Source: Pilatotrama ljubarskyi (lineage: Eukaryota; Basidiomycota; Agaricomycetes; Polyporales; Polyporaceae). Taken from it: DNA of 49,184 nt. The notes below the pieces were generated by a model, which saw only the letters and a list, made by a program, of their open reading frames with translations, had not been told where the DNA came from and made no database searches. Made by a program: the position numbers and the translations under genes. The stretch is taken from positions 1 to 49,184 of the forward strand of contig MU277794.1 of assembly GCA_022385805.1 (NCBI GenBank), given 5' to 3'. Below, one piece after another: positions 23,169 through 36,370 of this stretch; position 1 is the stretch's first letter, and each line of letters opens with the position of its first letter.

Positions 23169-26134
23169 ATGGAACCGGATGCCGAGGACCAAATCTCAGT
23201 ACTCACGGTTGACTCGCTCGACCCCGCCCCGGACACAGTAACAAGTAAGTGGGCAGGTCAGGATGCGCACCGGAATCTCACCAGATCGATCTACGTCTTA
23301 CAGGACTTGTGAAGCGTGTCAGGACGCTTACCTTGAGGTTGCTCCCGGTCGAGGTACCCAAAGCAACCCTGCTGGACCCAACGAGTCGCATCATCACTCC
23401 TCAAGTCATCAATGCCTACATAGCGGCTGCAGGTGATTTCATGGAGGCTGTAAGATTTTTTATTTCTTTCGCATCCCTTATTGAACGTGTCGCTCACCCT
23501 TTGTGCAGCTACCATACTGCCTCCTGCGAGCTCGCAAGGAGTTCATCTGGGACGCCGATCACAATCCGGCGGACTATGAAGACAACATTTGCAGAGGTAG
23601 AGCAGCTCTGCGTCTCTGCTCGTTTCATGTATCTCATCGTCCTTGTCAGCGATCGCATGCGCTGTATTAGCAAGACGCGTCACTCACCAGGCGCCGCCGG
23701 ACAAGATGGGCCTCCTCATGTCCACACGCTTCAGGTATAGGAGACCGGACGGGAAGATCAGTGGCCGTGCTAGTGCCCTTGAATTGGCGGTTGATACGCA
23801 CTGGTGAGCGCTCGTACAAAGCGTTACATAGTCGATCGGCATGCTCACTCTTGGCTGGAAGTACGATCTTCCTTTCTTCGAGTGAGGCTCAGGATGGTGA
23901 GGGAAGATTATTCTAAAAGATGACTACGCACTGACTTTGCTTCGCAGTGGTTCATGATTTGTGGACCGGGCGCCTGACGCTGAAGCAGGATGGAGATGGG
24001 GATGTTACGTGTGCGTATCAAACTGCTCCCTACTTCAAAATCGGGGCTCATACCACGTGAGAAGTCGTTCCCTATAGCGAAGTTGCCTGCGGCGGCTTCT
24101 TCAGCCACCTGGATCCCCACAGATTAGGTGTACCATTGTAAGCCACTGGCCTATCCGTAGTATTGTTCGCTGATGCCCATGTCGTTAGCTACGAGAACAT
24201 ATTTCGCATCGTGGTGTGGCTCTTCTTCCTCTTGACATACTCTCTCGCCAGTACGTCCGATGAGTACCGTGCTTGGAAGCTTGCTGATGAGCGAATGTAG
24301 TCAGGGAACCACTGGAGAAACTCCATCCTGATTACGATGGACTCGACATATGGGAGATCTTCCTCTATGCCATCTCGCTCTCGTTCACTATTGAAGGTGG
24401 GTTACCACAGTTCGTAAGAGTGCACGCGGCCTGCTCGACGGCTATTGTAGATTTGCACAAGATTCTCAAGTTGTTGACTCTCGTCTCTTGGAATGCCTTC
24501 AGTTTCTGGAACGTGGTCTCGTTTATCACAGACTGTCTGTTGACAGCGGCATTCATCTTGCGCATGAGCGGAATCGCGTCCAGCGGGGAGCAGAGCGCAA
24601 TGTTCAAGGTCCACAGCTTCCAGTGCCTAAGTTTCGCAGCGCCTCTCCTCTGGTGAGTCTCCATGATCCTTGCACGTCCTGCCTGACTGTATCTAACGAT
24701 GCATACAGGATGAGTCAGTTTGTTGTTGTTCCCGGATGTCCGTCCAGTAAAGCTGACACGCGATGGCAGAGCTCATACCCGTCTTCGACGGCTACCAGTT
24801 TGTGGGGACGATGCAGATTTGTGTCGCCCGCATGCTTCAGGAGTCGGGCATATTCTTCTCTGTGAGTCGTTAGCTGGCGGTGTGTAGTATACCCAGTCTG
24901 ATTACGTGCCCTAAGCTGTTGGCTCTCCTAGGCATCGGGTTCATACAAGGGCTCTATGCGCTGGACGTTGCGGACGGACAGAGTGACCATCCTCATGAGG
25001 TAAGACGTTCCAAATTCAAACCCTGGCAGTCTCTGACATGTGCATCTGTAGATCATGCATGGTCTCATCCAAGCACTATTGCAGTACGTAGCCATCAGCA
25101 TCGCTCTACTTCTATGTAATGATCTGACTTTCCCGTTCAGAAATCCGACATATGACATGTTTGAGTCTTCGTGAGTTGGAGCTCCCAAGGTCCTGCTCTA
25201 GCCAGTCGTTAACGGGTGAATTAACAGGCCGGCCGGACTGACGCTGTACTATTTGTGAGTAGACACTGTTCGTCGCGATGTATGAGGTCTGACATGGTGC
25301 AGGTGGAATGTGGCGACGGTCATCATCCTGCTGAACGTCCTGATCTCTCTGTTCTCGTCCGCATACGACGATGTAGGTCTTCGTCATCTATATCTCACGT
25401 CCGCCTTTCTCATCTGTGAGGCAGGTCTCCGAGGACGCGAGTGCAGAGTACTTGACATACTTCGCTAGCAAGGTGATCAGCATGATCAGAGCGCCCGACG
25501 AGTTCGTGTATCCGCCGCCGTTCAACGTCATAGAGGTCTTCTTTGTCGCTCCGCTCGAGTGCGTGACACTTCACCTTGTTCTCTGGTATCTCGCTAACAA
25601 GCGCGGCCCAGATACGTCTTGAGCACAGAGACATACACACGGGTTCGCCGGGTCTCCCACGAACATAGCGCATTCATGCTCAATCTAACTGTCCGCAGAT
25701 CAACCGCTATGTGATGGTTGTCGTATTCTTCGTGCCGCTCAGCATGATCGCGATCTACGAAACGGAACTTCGCAAGTCGAACAACAGGTGGCTGAGCAAG
25801 TGGTTCCACTCGTCGGACGAGGGAGGGGAAGACGTGACGCTGTTCGAGGACCCGGAGACGTCCGTCGAGGACGCTGACCGGGGCCTGCAGCTCAGCAAGG
25901 TGCCTTTCAAGGAGCTCGTGAAGGACTTCCCAGATGCGACACACGTACGTTTCTCTGGAGTTTTAGAGCCTTGCTTGGGATTTGACGGGTGCGTCTTTGC
26001 AGTCGAGCGAGGCCGTCATTATGAGGGAGATCAAGCAGCTCAAGGCGCAGATGGAGGAGCTGAAGCAGTTGTTGCTGAAGAACGAGAAGCCAGCAGGCTC
26101 CTCTGCGACGTCAAAGCCTGACAATCAGGGTTAA
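23169..26134 (+). CDS. YVC1: Vacuolar TRP-type cation channel, Yvc1/TRPY family
   Basis: Calcium-permeable channel of the vacuolar membrane. The gene has more than a dozen short exons. The soluble N-terminal part includes DPTSRIITPQVINAYIAAAGDF, a LLRARKEFIWDAD segment, RYRRPDGKISGRASALELAVD, FLSSSEAQDVVHDLW and HLDPHRLGVPFYENIFR. The membrane part follows: IVVWLFFLLTYSLA, LYAISLSFTIEDLHKI, SFWNVVSFITDCLLTAAFIL, WMKLIPVFDGYQFVGTMQ, FFSLLALLGIGFIQGLYALD, a pore-side IMHGLIQALL, and YYLWNVATVIILLNVLISLF before SSAYDDVSEDASAEY. A hydrophobic segment near RYVMVVVFFVPLSMIAIYE, an acidic stretch and a short coiled coil (REIKQLKAQMEELKQLLLK) end it. The DDVSEDA region after the last pore helix is typical of fungal TRPY channels. 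A 5-nt micro-exon is needed at 24709-24713. Confidence 0.92.
24709..24713 (+). other. Five-nucleotide micro-exon in the TRP channel gene
   Basis: Between exon end CTCTG (24652) and exon start AGCTCATACCC (24770), direct splicing shifts the frame. GATGA at 24709-24713 is bounded by GCATACAG and GTCAGT, and the two flanking introns are 56 nt each. Using it gives W-M-K-L-I, which fits the family sequence before FDGY. Confidence 0.6.
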
Positions 26135-26515
26135 CTTGGACTTCAGCCAGGCATGGACTGACATGGCGCATACTGTAGTTTAACTTTGCCCTTCCCGACG
26201 TTGGAAACACCGAGGTGTATAGCCTATTAGCTCAATAGCGGCATACAATATAGGCCTCTGATACTCTCACAGGCGCGCCAGCTAGGCTCAGCGAGAGCGT
26301 ATACTGGTTCGGCGAGAGCATGAGCATGAGCATAAGCGCGTCCGAGTCGTCGTGTCGCGTCGTGGGCATGCGTGCCGACGCGGTGGCGTGACCTTGACTG
26401 ATCGCCGCGTTCCCGTGGGCGCCTCGCTAGACGCGACTTTCCTTGCGCCCACCATCTCCTCGACTGGGCTGCGCTCGAACATCCTCAATCCAGAGCTCTT
26501 GATGTGGAGACTATA
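26135..26515. other. Spacer between the TRP channel and the Zip2/SHOC1-like gene
   Basis: It contains a short hexamer repeat (GCATGAGCATGAGCATAAGC, 26318-26337). No gene is seen. Confidence 0.4.
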
Positions 26516-29500
26516 ATGATGGATGCTACGGACCGAGAACTTGAGCTTCGAGCGCATATACACAGCTTGCTCTCTCATTATGCCCGGAAACACCTCGCTA
26601 CCGACCACGTTGCGTGGACTGAAGAAGAGGTCGCGAACGTACGCAGAGAATCACCGGTTCGCTGTGCATATATGCTGATAGTGGGAGTACAGCATCTCTC
26701 TGAGTGTTTGCGCATTATACCTACAACCGATCCGACGGCCGTCGCACTCCCTCTCGACCCGTTTGAGGTTCTGTCGCGACAATGGGCCCTGTCCAAGCTC
26801 GACCTGTACGAGGAGAAGTGGAGTCTAGGGGGTGTAGCTGACTCAATTGCCTACCTGAAGAAGCACATCACTGCCCTTGCTCGTCAAGCCGATGCCGCGG
26901 AAAAGCATTGGAGAGAGGACACCGATGGTAAGAAGTATGCAACGACTTATAACCTGCCATTCACGCACAGCAGCTGCGTACGATGGGTTCCTCCTGGAGA
27001 GGCCAATGTCACCAGTCTTGTCTGCCCGTGCAAGGCAGCAGACGCCAACGGTCGGGAAGGGCGCATATATCGCGAAATTACCGCAGTCGTGGACGCAAAT
27101 GCTCCACTGGCAGTCCTGGGCCCCGAACAAGGCCAAAGAGGTCAAACTAGAAGAAGTCTCAGTCAATGCAGACGATATATTGTACGTGAATTATCTCATA
27201 TCCCTCGTTTTCATCGTACTGATATAATAAGCGTTCGCTGAACAGAGGCAACAAGCTCGTCATGGAAGCCGAGACGCATCGCAGCGTGCTCACCCTCCTG
27301 CAGGCCGTCCCAGCATTGGCAAAGGCCCCGAAGCCTTCCGAGTGTCATCACGTCCATCATGTCGACGACTTCTTACGCGCTAGTTCTCCTCCGCTTGTCA
27401 ATCCTGAGCTAGAAACACTCCCTATCTTCCCGCGTACCGAAGGGCCATACCGGAATCCGCTCAGCAAATATACCATGTCCAATACCCCCGGATTGCCAGT
27501 GAAATTGGAGAAGCTGTCGCAACTATCGCAGGCCCTCCTCTCCCCTGTCCAAATGAGAGAAGAAGACGAAGAGGACCTGGCTGAGGAGCATCTGGTAATT
27601 GTGGACGGATGGCGTGCGTGCACCGAATCGCATGAGCGGCGGGCGCATATGCTCATTTTTGTACAGAAGCCTACAGGACCTCATCACCCATGACGGCCGG
27701 GACGCCCTCGCTCGCTGATAGTTCCAGTGAAGTCGATGAACTCTTCATGCCTTCATCGCCTACCGTTGAGACCCTTGGTGCTGACCAGTTGTACATGGGT
27801 ATGTCAGGCCGCATAGCCCATTATGAATTGTGCTCATCATTTGTGAAGAGGAGTACCAGATGCCGAGGTCCAAGAGGATCGGTGGAGGCTGCTGTAGTAC
27901 ATCTTTTCCTGGACATGCAAACAGGTCCGTTCGTTCCTTCGTTCATAGCAATACGACATTGACAACACTGTCGCATAGACTGTCAGATTTTCTGCCACCT
28001 CTCATGCGCCCATCTCAAATGCATGATCCACGTATCGTGCGATCTCCACAGTCGCAACCGTCCTCTCCGCGTACCGCAATCACGATGTCTATCCTGGGAC
28101 AACCGCCAACTGCGCTCGACGTCTCCCATTCGATCGTCGCCCGTCCGGGCCCTGATGAAAATCCGAGCAGCGACGACAGCGTCACATTCGCCGTCAAGAC
28201 CGTCGAGCGTGCTTGCGGCAACCGCATTGACAGCGATGATCCTGGAGACCTCATCCTGAGGGAGAAATTGGACGAGAAGGACGGGTTGTTGATGGATGGT
28301 ACGATACACCTTGGATCTGTTGCATCGCGTTCGGTCGGACCTCAGGAAACAGTACCACTAATGCGTCCTCCAAACGAACATCCCATCGGCGACTTCGCTA
28401 TACCAACTCGGCTCACTGAGCTGCTCGCCCCAGGGAAGCTAAATATGCATGACACCACTGTGGTGGGTGCGGGCCCGACTCTGAGAAGGGGTCTAGCGGG
28501 TTACCTCAGAAAGGTGAAAGGCCTCCAACCGCTGCAGATCGAGCTGAGCTGGATGTAAGTGCAGGTGATAGTAGCAAGTTTACCTCACCTAACGCGAACA
28601 TACTTTGCACCAGCCCCTTTAAATACGGACGGAGCGTGCCGACGGACGAAGAGGTTGCAGACGTCCTGAATGATCCGTGTCCACAGCTAGCGAGAGATAT
28701 CGGGCTGGCGCAGCAGGAGATAGCCTCGCGGCTGTCCGCGCTGCTCGACGAAAGCATGGCTTTCGGAGCTCAACCTCTAGCACCCGACTCTGTCCCCTCG
28801 ACGACCGCCTGGTCGGTTGAGGTCGGTCATCATTCGACGTCCGCATGCTTCGAATTCGACGAGCCGCAGCTGCGTATCCTGACGCGACAAGACCGCAGAC
28901 GTCTTGCCGGTCTTCCACCGGCCTCTGAACATAGTGGCTTCACTTCCGATGGGGGCGAGTTCGATCACGCCGGTAGTTCAAAGGACTGCATTCCTGCCAA
29001 GGAGGACCAGGCTCTTCTTGACACTGGACCATTCAATGGTGAAACGGAACGTCCGACGAAGAGGGTGCGCTTCGACGAGTCGGTCCTCAGCATGCCATCG
29101 GAGGGTTTCGCGTACGCCACAAGCTTCGTCGAGGAACGCGATACCGATGACTCGGGCATGTTCCTTTGTGAGGACGTCCACAGCACAACAGCACACGGCG
29201 CCCGAAGCTATTTTGAAGAGTTAGCACACCACGCGGAGGGCTTCGAGGGACCGCAAGCTGATGTCGGCCTCTTTTTCGACTTGCATCCAGTACATTCCGG
29301 CAACTTTCGCTTCCTCTGCGCACCCGGCTCGCCCGTCGGTGGCTTCTCTTCCTCATACGACCTAGACCCTCGGTCTCCTTCCCGGTTGGACCGCCGTGTC
29401 CCGGTCGGGGACGACCGACCTGTGGAAGACTTCGGACGTTCGACTGCGGACCCGCTCTCGCATCAACCCGCCAACCACGATGGTCGCGCTGCTCTCCCAC

Positions 29501-30707
29501 CCGTGTCAGCGTCTTCTCCCGCACCCCTGCGCCCTACTGCAGGGTCGTCAACCCTCACTAATCATGGCCTACAACCGGCAACCGTCGGTACCGCCCTGGG
29601 TGACTTCTCCGCCGTTCGTCCACCTGCTTCACGGAACTCCGATCTCGCGGCAATGTCCGCGCAGCAGTCTTTGGCTCAGTTCTTGGCTCTCTGCGGGAAA
29701 CGCTCTCTGGCTGGTTCTAGCGATGCTTCGCAGGTGCTTTTGTCCGACGCTGAGGCGACAAATCCACCACCCGCGGTGTTCGAGGTCCACGCTGCACTCT
29801 CAGGCTCTTCCGCCGATCGGTCGAAAAATATGCCGCTAGAGCTCGTCAATAACTCTACCTTGATGCTTCCTGCGCATATTGGACGACCTGATACTGGACA
29901 TCGCTACATGGCTTCATTGGAACTTATCCAGCGGCGCGCTCTGGTCCGAGCTCTAGATTCCTGGGCCGTTGAACTGGTCGAACGGGAACAGCTTGGCTCC
30001 GGAGCGGAAGACGTCCATCTGATTCTGGACTGCGATACCGCTGTGCTCTTCGTGACATTGGAGGCTCTCCCATCTTGCGGGGAGACGCTCGCGGCGTCAT
30101 TGACGCAACTGTCTTGGAGGTTTCCTAGGATTCTGGTAGTGTTCGAGTGCTATCCGGCTTCTTGGAGCTTCAAGGGAGACAGAGACTTTGCAGACAAACA
30201 CGTTGCCAGCGCGTGGAGTCCGCCAGTGGTGAAGGCCGTCAAGAAGCTCAGACGCGGCCTCGCGATCGCGGACGGCATCCAGACGAAACGTGTGGCCGCA
30301 ATAATAGAGTATGCCTTCGCGCACACCGTTGATGATGCGGCCGCATACACTAGGCTTTACGGCGATGCGGCGGCTGCAAGAGACCAAAACGGCGGTGTTT
30401 CTTGGGGAGAACGTCTATGGTTAACGCCGGACGCGTACGATGTGGGTCGTTATTCTTCCTAGCACGGACCACCGGTGCATTAACGTCAGGATACCAGGGC
30501 GAATACGACTTGTGCGGAGTCGACGGCATGAATCTCTTTGCAGCGTCACTCCTGCTCTCACAGACGAGTTTGGAGGACTTCCTGGAAAGGAGCGCGGACG
30601 AAAGGCTATTGGAGTATGGTGAACTGGTTGGTGCGGCAAGGATGGTGAGACTGTCCTCATGCGCCACGAGCGACTCTTCGTATCCTGCGTCAGGCCCTCA
30701 CGTATGA
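26516..30707 (+). CDS. Large protein with XPF-like C-terminal fold; candidate meiotic Zip2/SHOC1 factor
   Basis: Seven exons (26516-26927, 26971-27181, 27246-27613, 27667-27798, 27849-28554, 28614-30441, 30498-30707) keep phase and give 1288 residues. The middle has the segment LQIELSWIPFKYGRSVPTDE. About 500 residues of low-complexity linker follow, with an acidic, Ser-rich composition. The C-terminal 300 residues look like an inactive ERCC4/XPF-type domain: LELIQRRALVRALD, DVHLILDCDTAVLFVTLEAL, SWRFPRILVVFECYPASW and RRGLAIADGIQTKRVAA. It ends in a helix-hairpin-helix-like segment (LCGVDGMNLFAASLLLSQ). No nuclease GDxnERKxxxD motif is present. This layout is that of SHOC1/Zip2, which stabilises crossover intermediates in meiosis. 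The assignment rests on fold-like patterns only. An alternative last intron (donor at 30643) would extend the end to about 30828. Confidence 0.5.
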
Positions 30708-31051
30708 TCCAGGCACGATTCAATGTGGAGATGTCGCGACGCTTGGAGGCCATGCGGTTGCCGCCTTCTTCTCCTATCAGCGGTGGTGCCTCCTCGTCGT
30801 CGAACACTATTCCATGCATTCAAGATAGCGAACTTGACATTTACTAATACATCGAACAGCTTGCGACCTCCCTCTTCAGCCATGCTACACCATTCATAGA
30901 TCGACCATCCAGTTTGCCACGCGCGCCACGGAGAATACCGCGCCCTTTGAGCTATTCTTGCACCATAAATGAACCAGCACTGCTTCCACCTGCAAATGCA
31001 TGCGTTATTTCCATTGCCATCCAGGGCGGGTCGCACGCGAGACGCGCGCAC
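30708..31051. other. Convergent 3' region
   Basis: It lies between the Zip2/SHOC1-like gene and the kelch gene. An alternative 3' exon of the former may reach to about 30828. Otherwise nothing is seen. Confidence 0.4.
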
Positions 31052-32331
31052 CTATAAATCGATCCGGAGCTCCCACAGCTCGTCCGAGCGCGTGTTCGAT
31101 GACAGGAGGCCACCAAAGAGCACGGTCCGCGTATTCCCGTCACTGTCGACCCAAGAGGCGGGCGGGAACCACCCCCTGCCTTCCGGTGCGTCTCCTTCTA
31201 TTTCAACCTTGCGCCAGGCCCAGCCAGACAGGACGTCGTCTCCGGGCGTCTTGGTGAGCACCCAGGCATCGTCCCAGAACGTTCCCGCGCCCGCATGCCC
31301 GAGAGTGCTTGCATCCCGCTCGCCATGGTAAAGGATAGCAACAGCGTCGGAGAGGGATGGAGTGCGGGACCGGAAGGGTGAGAACCCGTGCACCGAGCGC
31401 GGGCCAGGACTTCCGTGAGTGGGATCAGAGGTCGGTTCGACGGTGTGCCACTTGTCCTCCGCGACGGAGTAGACATCAATTGTACCCGCAACGTTCGGTA
31501 GCTCAACCCCATTGAAGCCTTGAATCGTTCATTGGGTATATGTATCTCCGATGGACGAAAGTACGACGTACCTCCGTAACGCAATAGAACGTCCTTCGAT
31601 CCAGGAATAGAAACTCCCACAAGGCAGGTACCTCCGCGGCCTGGCTCCGGTGCAGATGCCAGACTCTCCCAAAGACGTTCCTTGAGGTTGAACGCGTGCA
31701 AAGTGTCCAATCGGCCCGTAGCTGGACAGCCAGCATGGACGTAAAGCTTGCCCTGCACCACATGCGTTGCAGATCAGCTAACAAGTTACATGCGTTGCGA
31801 TTCGGCTAGACTTACGCCATGCGCGACGGCGGTATGATAGCTACGAGGGGCGGGAGCTTGGTCTTCGTTCAGGACAGCGACTCGTTCCCAGCGCACCGAG
31901 CCCGACGTGCCATGCGGCTCCCGGCCTGAACTAATTGTAGCTTTCCATATGCCCACCTGAGATCCATCCAACGGGGTCATTTCCTTGCCTCCTCTTCCGC
32001 CCCAGACGTAGAGCGCGTCCTGGTACCAAACGGCGGTAGCGCCGACCCGAGGCTCTGGGACGAGCTGATCTCGAGATCCAGCCTCGGGAGAGGCAGCGGC
32101 GGCAGGAGCGAGCACGAGCCACTTCTGCGACAAGTTGTTTGCGTTCAGATCGAATACATGCAGAGAACCCTTCGGGGCGTCATCTTGCCCGGAGCCTGTA
32201 TCCACGGGGGTGCGGGGCTTGAGCTCGCCGCCGTAGACAATAAGGCGTCCGGTCTGGGTGACCGAAACACAGTGCGAGGAGCGAGCGAGAGAAGCGGACT
32301 TCGAGATGAGTGACCAGCGGCCCTTGATCAT
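31052..32331 (-). CDS. Kelch-repeat beta-propeller protein
   Basis: Exons 32331-31816, 31752-31572 and 31518-31052 give 387 residues. Kelch blades are recognisable by SSHCVSVTQTGRLIVYGGEL, PRVGATAVWYQDALYVWGGR, APAPRSYHTAVAHGGKLYVH and RTVLFGGLLSSNTRSDELWEL. Each has a small-residue pair and a Trp or Leu-Trp at blade ends (WSLIS, WERVAVL, LWESLASA, KWHTVEP, WAWRKVEI), consistent with a six-bladed propeller. No signal peptide, F-box or BTB domain is attached, so it is a free kelch protein that probably binds other proteins. It resembles the kelch proteins annotated in fungi as similar to plant nitrile-specifier proteins, but enzymatic activity cannot be inferred. The start was chosen at the first ATG before the first blade. 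Confidence 0.85.
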
Positions 32332-33602
32332 CGTGTAGGTTCTTGACAGACCTGCTCAGGAGGAGTGAGCTTCACGAAGCGCGGGAGCCAGTGTATACAT
32401 GAGCCCAGATAACTCTATCCACGTGACGCACGATGACCTGTAGGGTACTCGTCGCGCAATCTCCAACTCTGGAGAGCCAGGAACAAACGCCTCTTTCCAA
32501 GGCCTGGAAGAGCACTGGCAGCACAGAGATCTCCCCAGGCCGTCATTGCAGTGGGACATTCGTGCAGGGGGAAGAGCTTTGCGAAAGCGCTCCTGTCCAT
32601 TCGTTCTCGCGTTCATGGGAGTCGGCCAAGTCGGCCAATCAAGTCCAAGGCAATGGTAGCAAGCCAGTGCTTGTCGTGAGGCTTGCATTCAAGGAAAAGC
32701 AAAGCTACAACAGCCGCACACCGCGGAACCTGTGAAGTACTGAAAGCCCAAAACGGTATCAGTGAAGGCGCAGCTCAGGCGCTTCTTGGCGATTGTTTGG
32801 CTGTGTTAGGATCAGAAGCCCCCGGGTACCCAAACGGGAAACCTGTCTTCAAGTTTGAAGTTTGAACCGAGCCCCGCTTGCCAGCAGGATCTAACTTCGC
32901 CGGGTTCATGACATTGAGCTCTACACCCATGATTCACGCGATGGCGCGGCGCACATCCACAACGACCCTCTCCCAGCCCAGTATTCCTTGATACCGCGAT
33001 CCTTGGTCTCCTGAGCCTATCTCATATGAAGATTCCAGCATCACAGTATAAATTCCTCCGCCGAGGCGAACTTCTTCCTCCGCCGCCCCCTGAGCAATCT
33101 ACCAGACGATATCAAACATCTACTGTCCGACAAGGGCGAACGCGCCTGTGCTATGCCGGGCTTTGCGATATGATGGTACTCAGCTGTCTTGGCAACATAT
33201 GGATAGTCACCCCGAGCTCTATTCTCCTACGCCGACGCGATTCGTAGACACTTTGGCTAGAGGACGTACTTCCGGCATTGATAGCGGTGAGAACCTCCTC
33301 GACGTAGTGACACATATCCACATGCTGAGCAATCATCTATCACGAGGTGCTGCGTGCCGACAGGACTCGTATGCCTCCGTAGCGAAGAGCATATTGTCCG
33401 GCATCGATGAAGCCGTAGCTCTGCGCTGTAGAAATGTGAATACTATCTTACTGAGCTGTCGCGCTCCCATGGAGGCTGGCACGGGATCGAGAGGCAGAGG
33501 ATTGCGTGCGTGGCCATATGCACAGCTGGTAGGATCTAGTGATCGTGATAAATAGCCCCTCACCACTGCGTGTTGGGAATAATTCCCTCGACGATCAGAA
33601 TC
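32332..33602. other. Divergent intergenic region, kelch and FAD monooxygenase
   Basis: About 1.27 kb. A 110-codon minus-strand frame (32356-32688) and several shorter ones lack recognisable motifs. GTATAAAT lies at 33046-33053 but is 550 bases from the monooxygenase start. No gene is supported. Confidence 0.45.
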
Positions 33603-35402
33603 ATGTCTCAGTCTCCCAAGAAACCCTTTCAGGTCGCTATTGTTGGCGGAGGCGTTTGCGGGCTGGCGTGTGCAGTCGCACTCCAACGAGCTGGAGTCCC
33701 CGTGGAGGTCTTCGAAGCAGCGGTATGTCTTGGACCATACGACATCACCGGAGGGACCCGATCTCACATGCTTCTAGGCGGCCTTTACCGAGGTCGGTGC
33801 GGGAATCGGGCTGGGTACGTCGTCTAGCGGAAGGCGATGCCTTTGTCGTTCGCCAAGCCTAACATTAGCTTCATTGCCTAGGGCCCAATGCGATTCGGGT
33901 GCTCAAGGCCATCGGGGTTCTGGACGAGGTACTCAAGAAGACAAACCCTGCCGAACTGAAGCCGAAAGGGTTCAGATTCTACTCCGGGCTCGAGGGCCAT
34001 GAGCTCGTCTATCAGGTACGCTCGCACTAGTCGCTAGGATGCTGTCCGGTATCTCACGACGTCCCAGTACCCCATATACCCGGAGGACGCGAGTCTCAGT
34101 ATGCACCGGTACGCTTTCCCAAGCACACTCCACAGCGGCCTCCGCGTTCGGTGACTCATGATGTGTGCACGTGTGCACGGTGCAGTGCGGCCTTTCTGGA
34201 CGCTCTCGTCGGCGCCGTGGACCCACGCACCACCCACTTCAACAAACGCTGCACATCTATCTCGGACTCTCCCACCAATCCCGCGCGTGTCATTGTCCAT
34301 TTCGCTGATGGCAGCACCCAAGAGGCCGACGTCGTCCTGGGAGCCGACGGTATCAGAAGCACCGTGCGCGACTACGTGCTGGGCGAAGTGGGAAAGAGCG
34401 TCGCATTCAGCAATACAGTCGCGTACCGGTTCTTGATACCTCACGCCGCCCTCAAGGCAGCGGGTTTCAAGACGGACGTATCGGACACGCCGGCGTGCTT
34501 CATGGGCCCAAGCAAGGTGCGCTTACGATTCTGACATGCACCGTTGAGGGGTTGTCGCCCTGAAGCCCGTCGGCTCCGCAGCATATCATCGTCGTTCCCA
34601 TAAAGAACGGAGAACTCGTGCGTAGCTACGACGTCATTGCGCTTCCCGTCGCTGACGATGCTCGCTGCCGCACGCCAAGATCAACGTAGCCGCCTTTGCG
34701 GCGCGGTACGACGTACCCATCGGATCTCAGCTTCTGCCCGAGGGTTCGCGTTGGGTAGAGGAAGTGGGCCGCGAGGAAATGCAAAAGGAGTACGATGGCT
34801 GGGGTCCCGACGTGACGGCCCTTCTTCGGTGCATGCCGGAGAGAGCGAGTAGGTGGTCCGTCCACATCGTTTATCCCCCACTGGAAAGTTACGCGAAGGG
34901 ACATGTCGCACTTCTTGGCGATGCGGTATGTCATTTCGCAAACCGATACGAGATATCGAAAACGAACTCAGCACTGTGTGATTTACTAGGCACACGGTAT
35001 GTTGCCTCACCTGGGAGCGGGAGCCGGGCAAGGTTTGGAAGACGCCTATGTTCTAGCCGGCCTGCTTAGCCATCCGGAAGCAAGCGTTGGCAATATTGAA
35101 GTAAGTCCGGGGATGAATCCTCTCGCAGCATATAGTGCTAATGAACCATGCAGGCAGTGCTTCGCACATATTCTCAAACCAGGCGTCCTCGCGCCCAGGA
35201 CGTCTGGGACGCCAGTCTTCGCGCTGGGATGACTTATGACTTCCATGGACAGCAGGGTTCCACGGTGCACGCCCTGCGAGGAGAATTGCAAGATTTGTGG
35301 ACGCCCGTTTGGCACTATAACTTGGACGGCGATTTGGCTTCAGCGATATCTCTACTGCACCAGATTGGAGCCTTCAAGACTCGAGAAGCGGCTGAGACTT
35401 AA
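33603..35402 (+). CDS. FAD-dependent aromatic monooxygenase, salicylate-hydroxylase-like
   Basis: Single-component class A flavoprotein hydroxylase. Nine exons (33603-33722, 33778-33814, 33882-34015, 34068-34108, 34186-34516, 34582-34617, 34680-34925, 34990-35100, 35154-35402) give 434 residues. The dinucleotide-binding motif VAIVGGGVCGLACAVAL is at residues 12-28, then the ribityl region EVGAGIGLGPNAIRVLKAIG. The DG motif (DVVLGADGIRSTVRD) binds both FAD and NADPH. The GD motif (VALLGDAAHGMLPHLGAGAG) contacts the ribityl phosphate. The order and length match fungal salicylate hydroxylase-like proteins, which hydroxylate phenolic acids, sometimes with decarboxylation to catechols. No targeting peptide is present, so it is probably cytosolic. 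An intradiol dioxygenase that could take a catechol product is encoded 9.4 kb downstream. Confidence 0.92.
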
Positions 35403-35540
35403 CGTGGATTAGGAAATACGGAGAAATTCCTCACGGCGTTGGATATGGGAGATGCGGGACAGTCGCCAGCGTTCTTCACACTTTGGTCGTCTCGATGTTG
35501 GTACAATAGGGATGTCATTGATCAGTAGGGGGCTATGCTA

Positions 35541-36370
<830 letters not shown>

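Noticed and set aside
32356..32688. 110-codon minus-strand frame upstream of the kelch gene
   Set aside because: It has no motif, ends before the kelch start, and cannot be joined to it in phase with a convincing splice pair.
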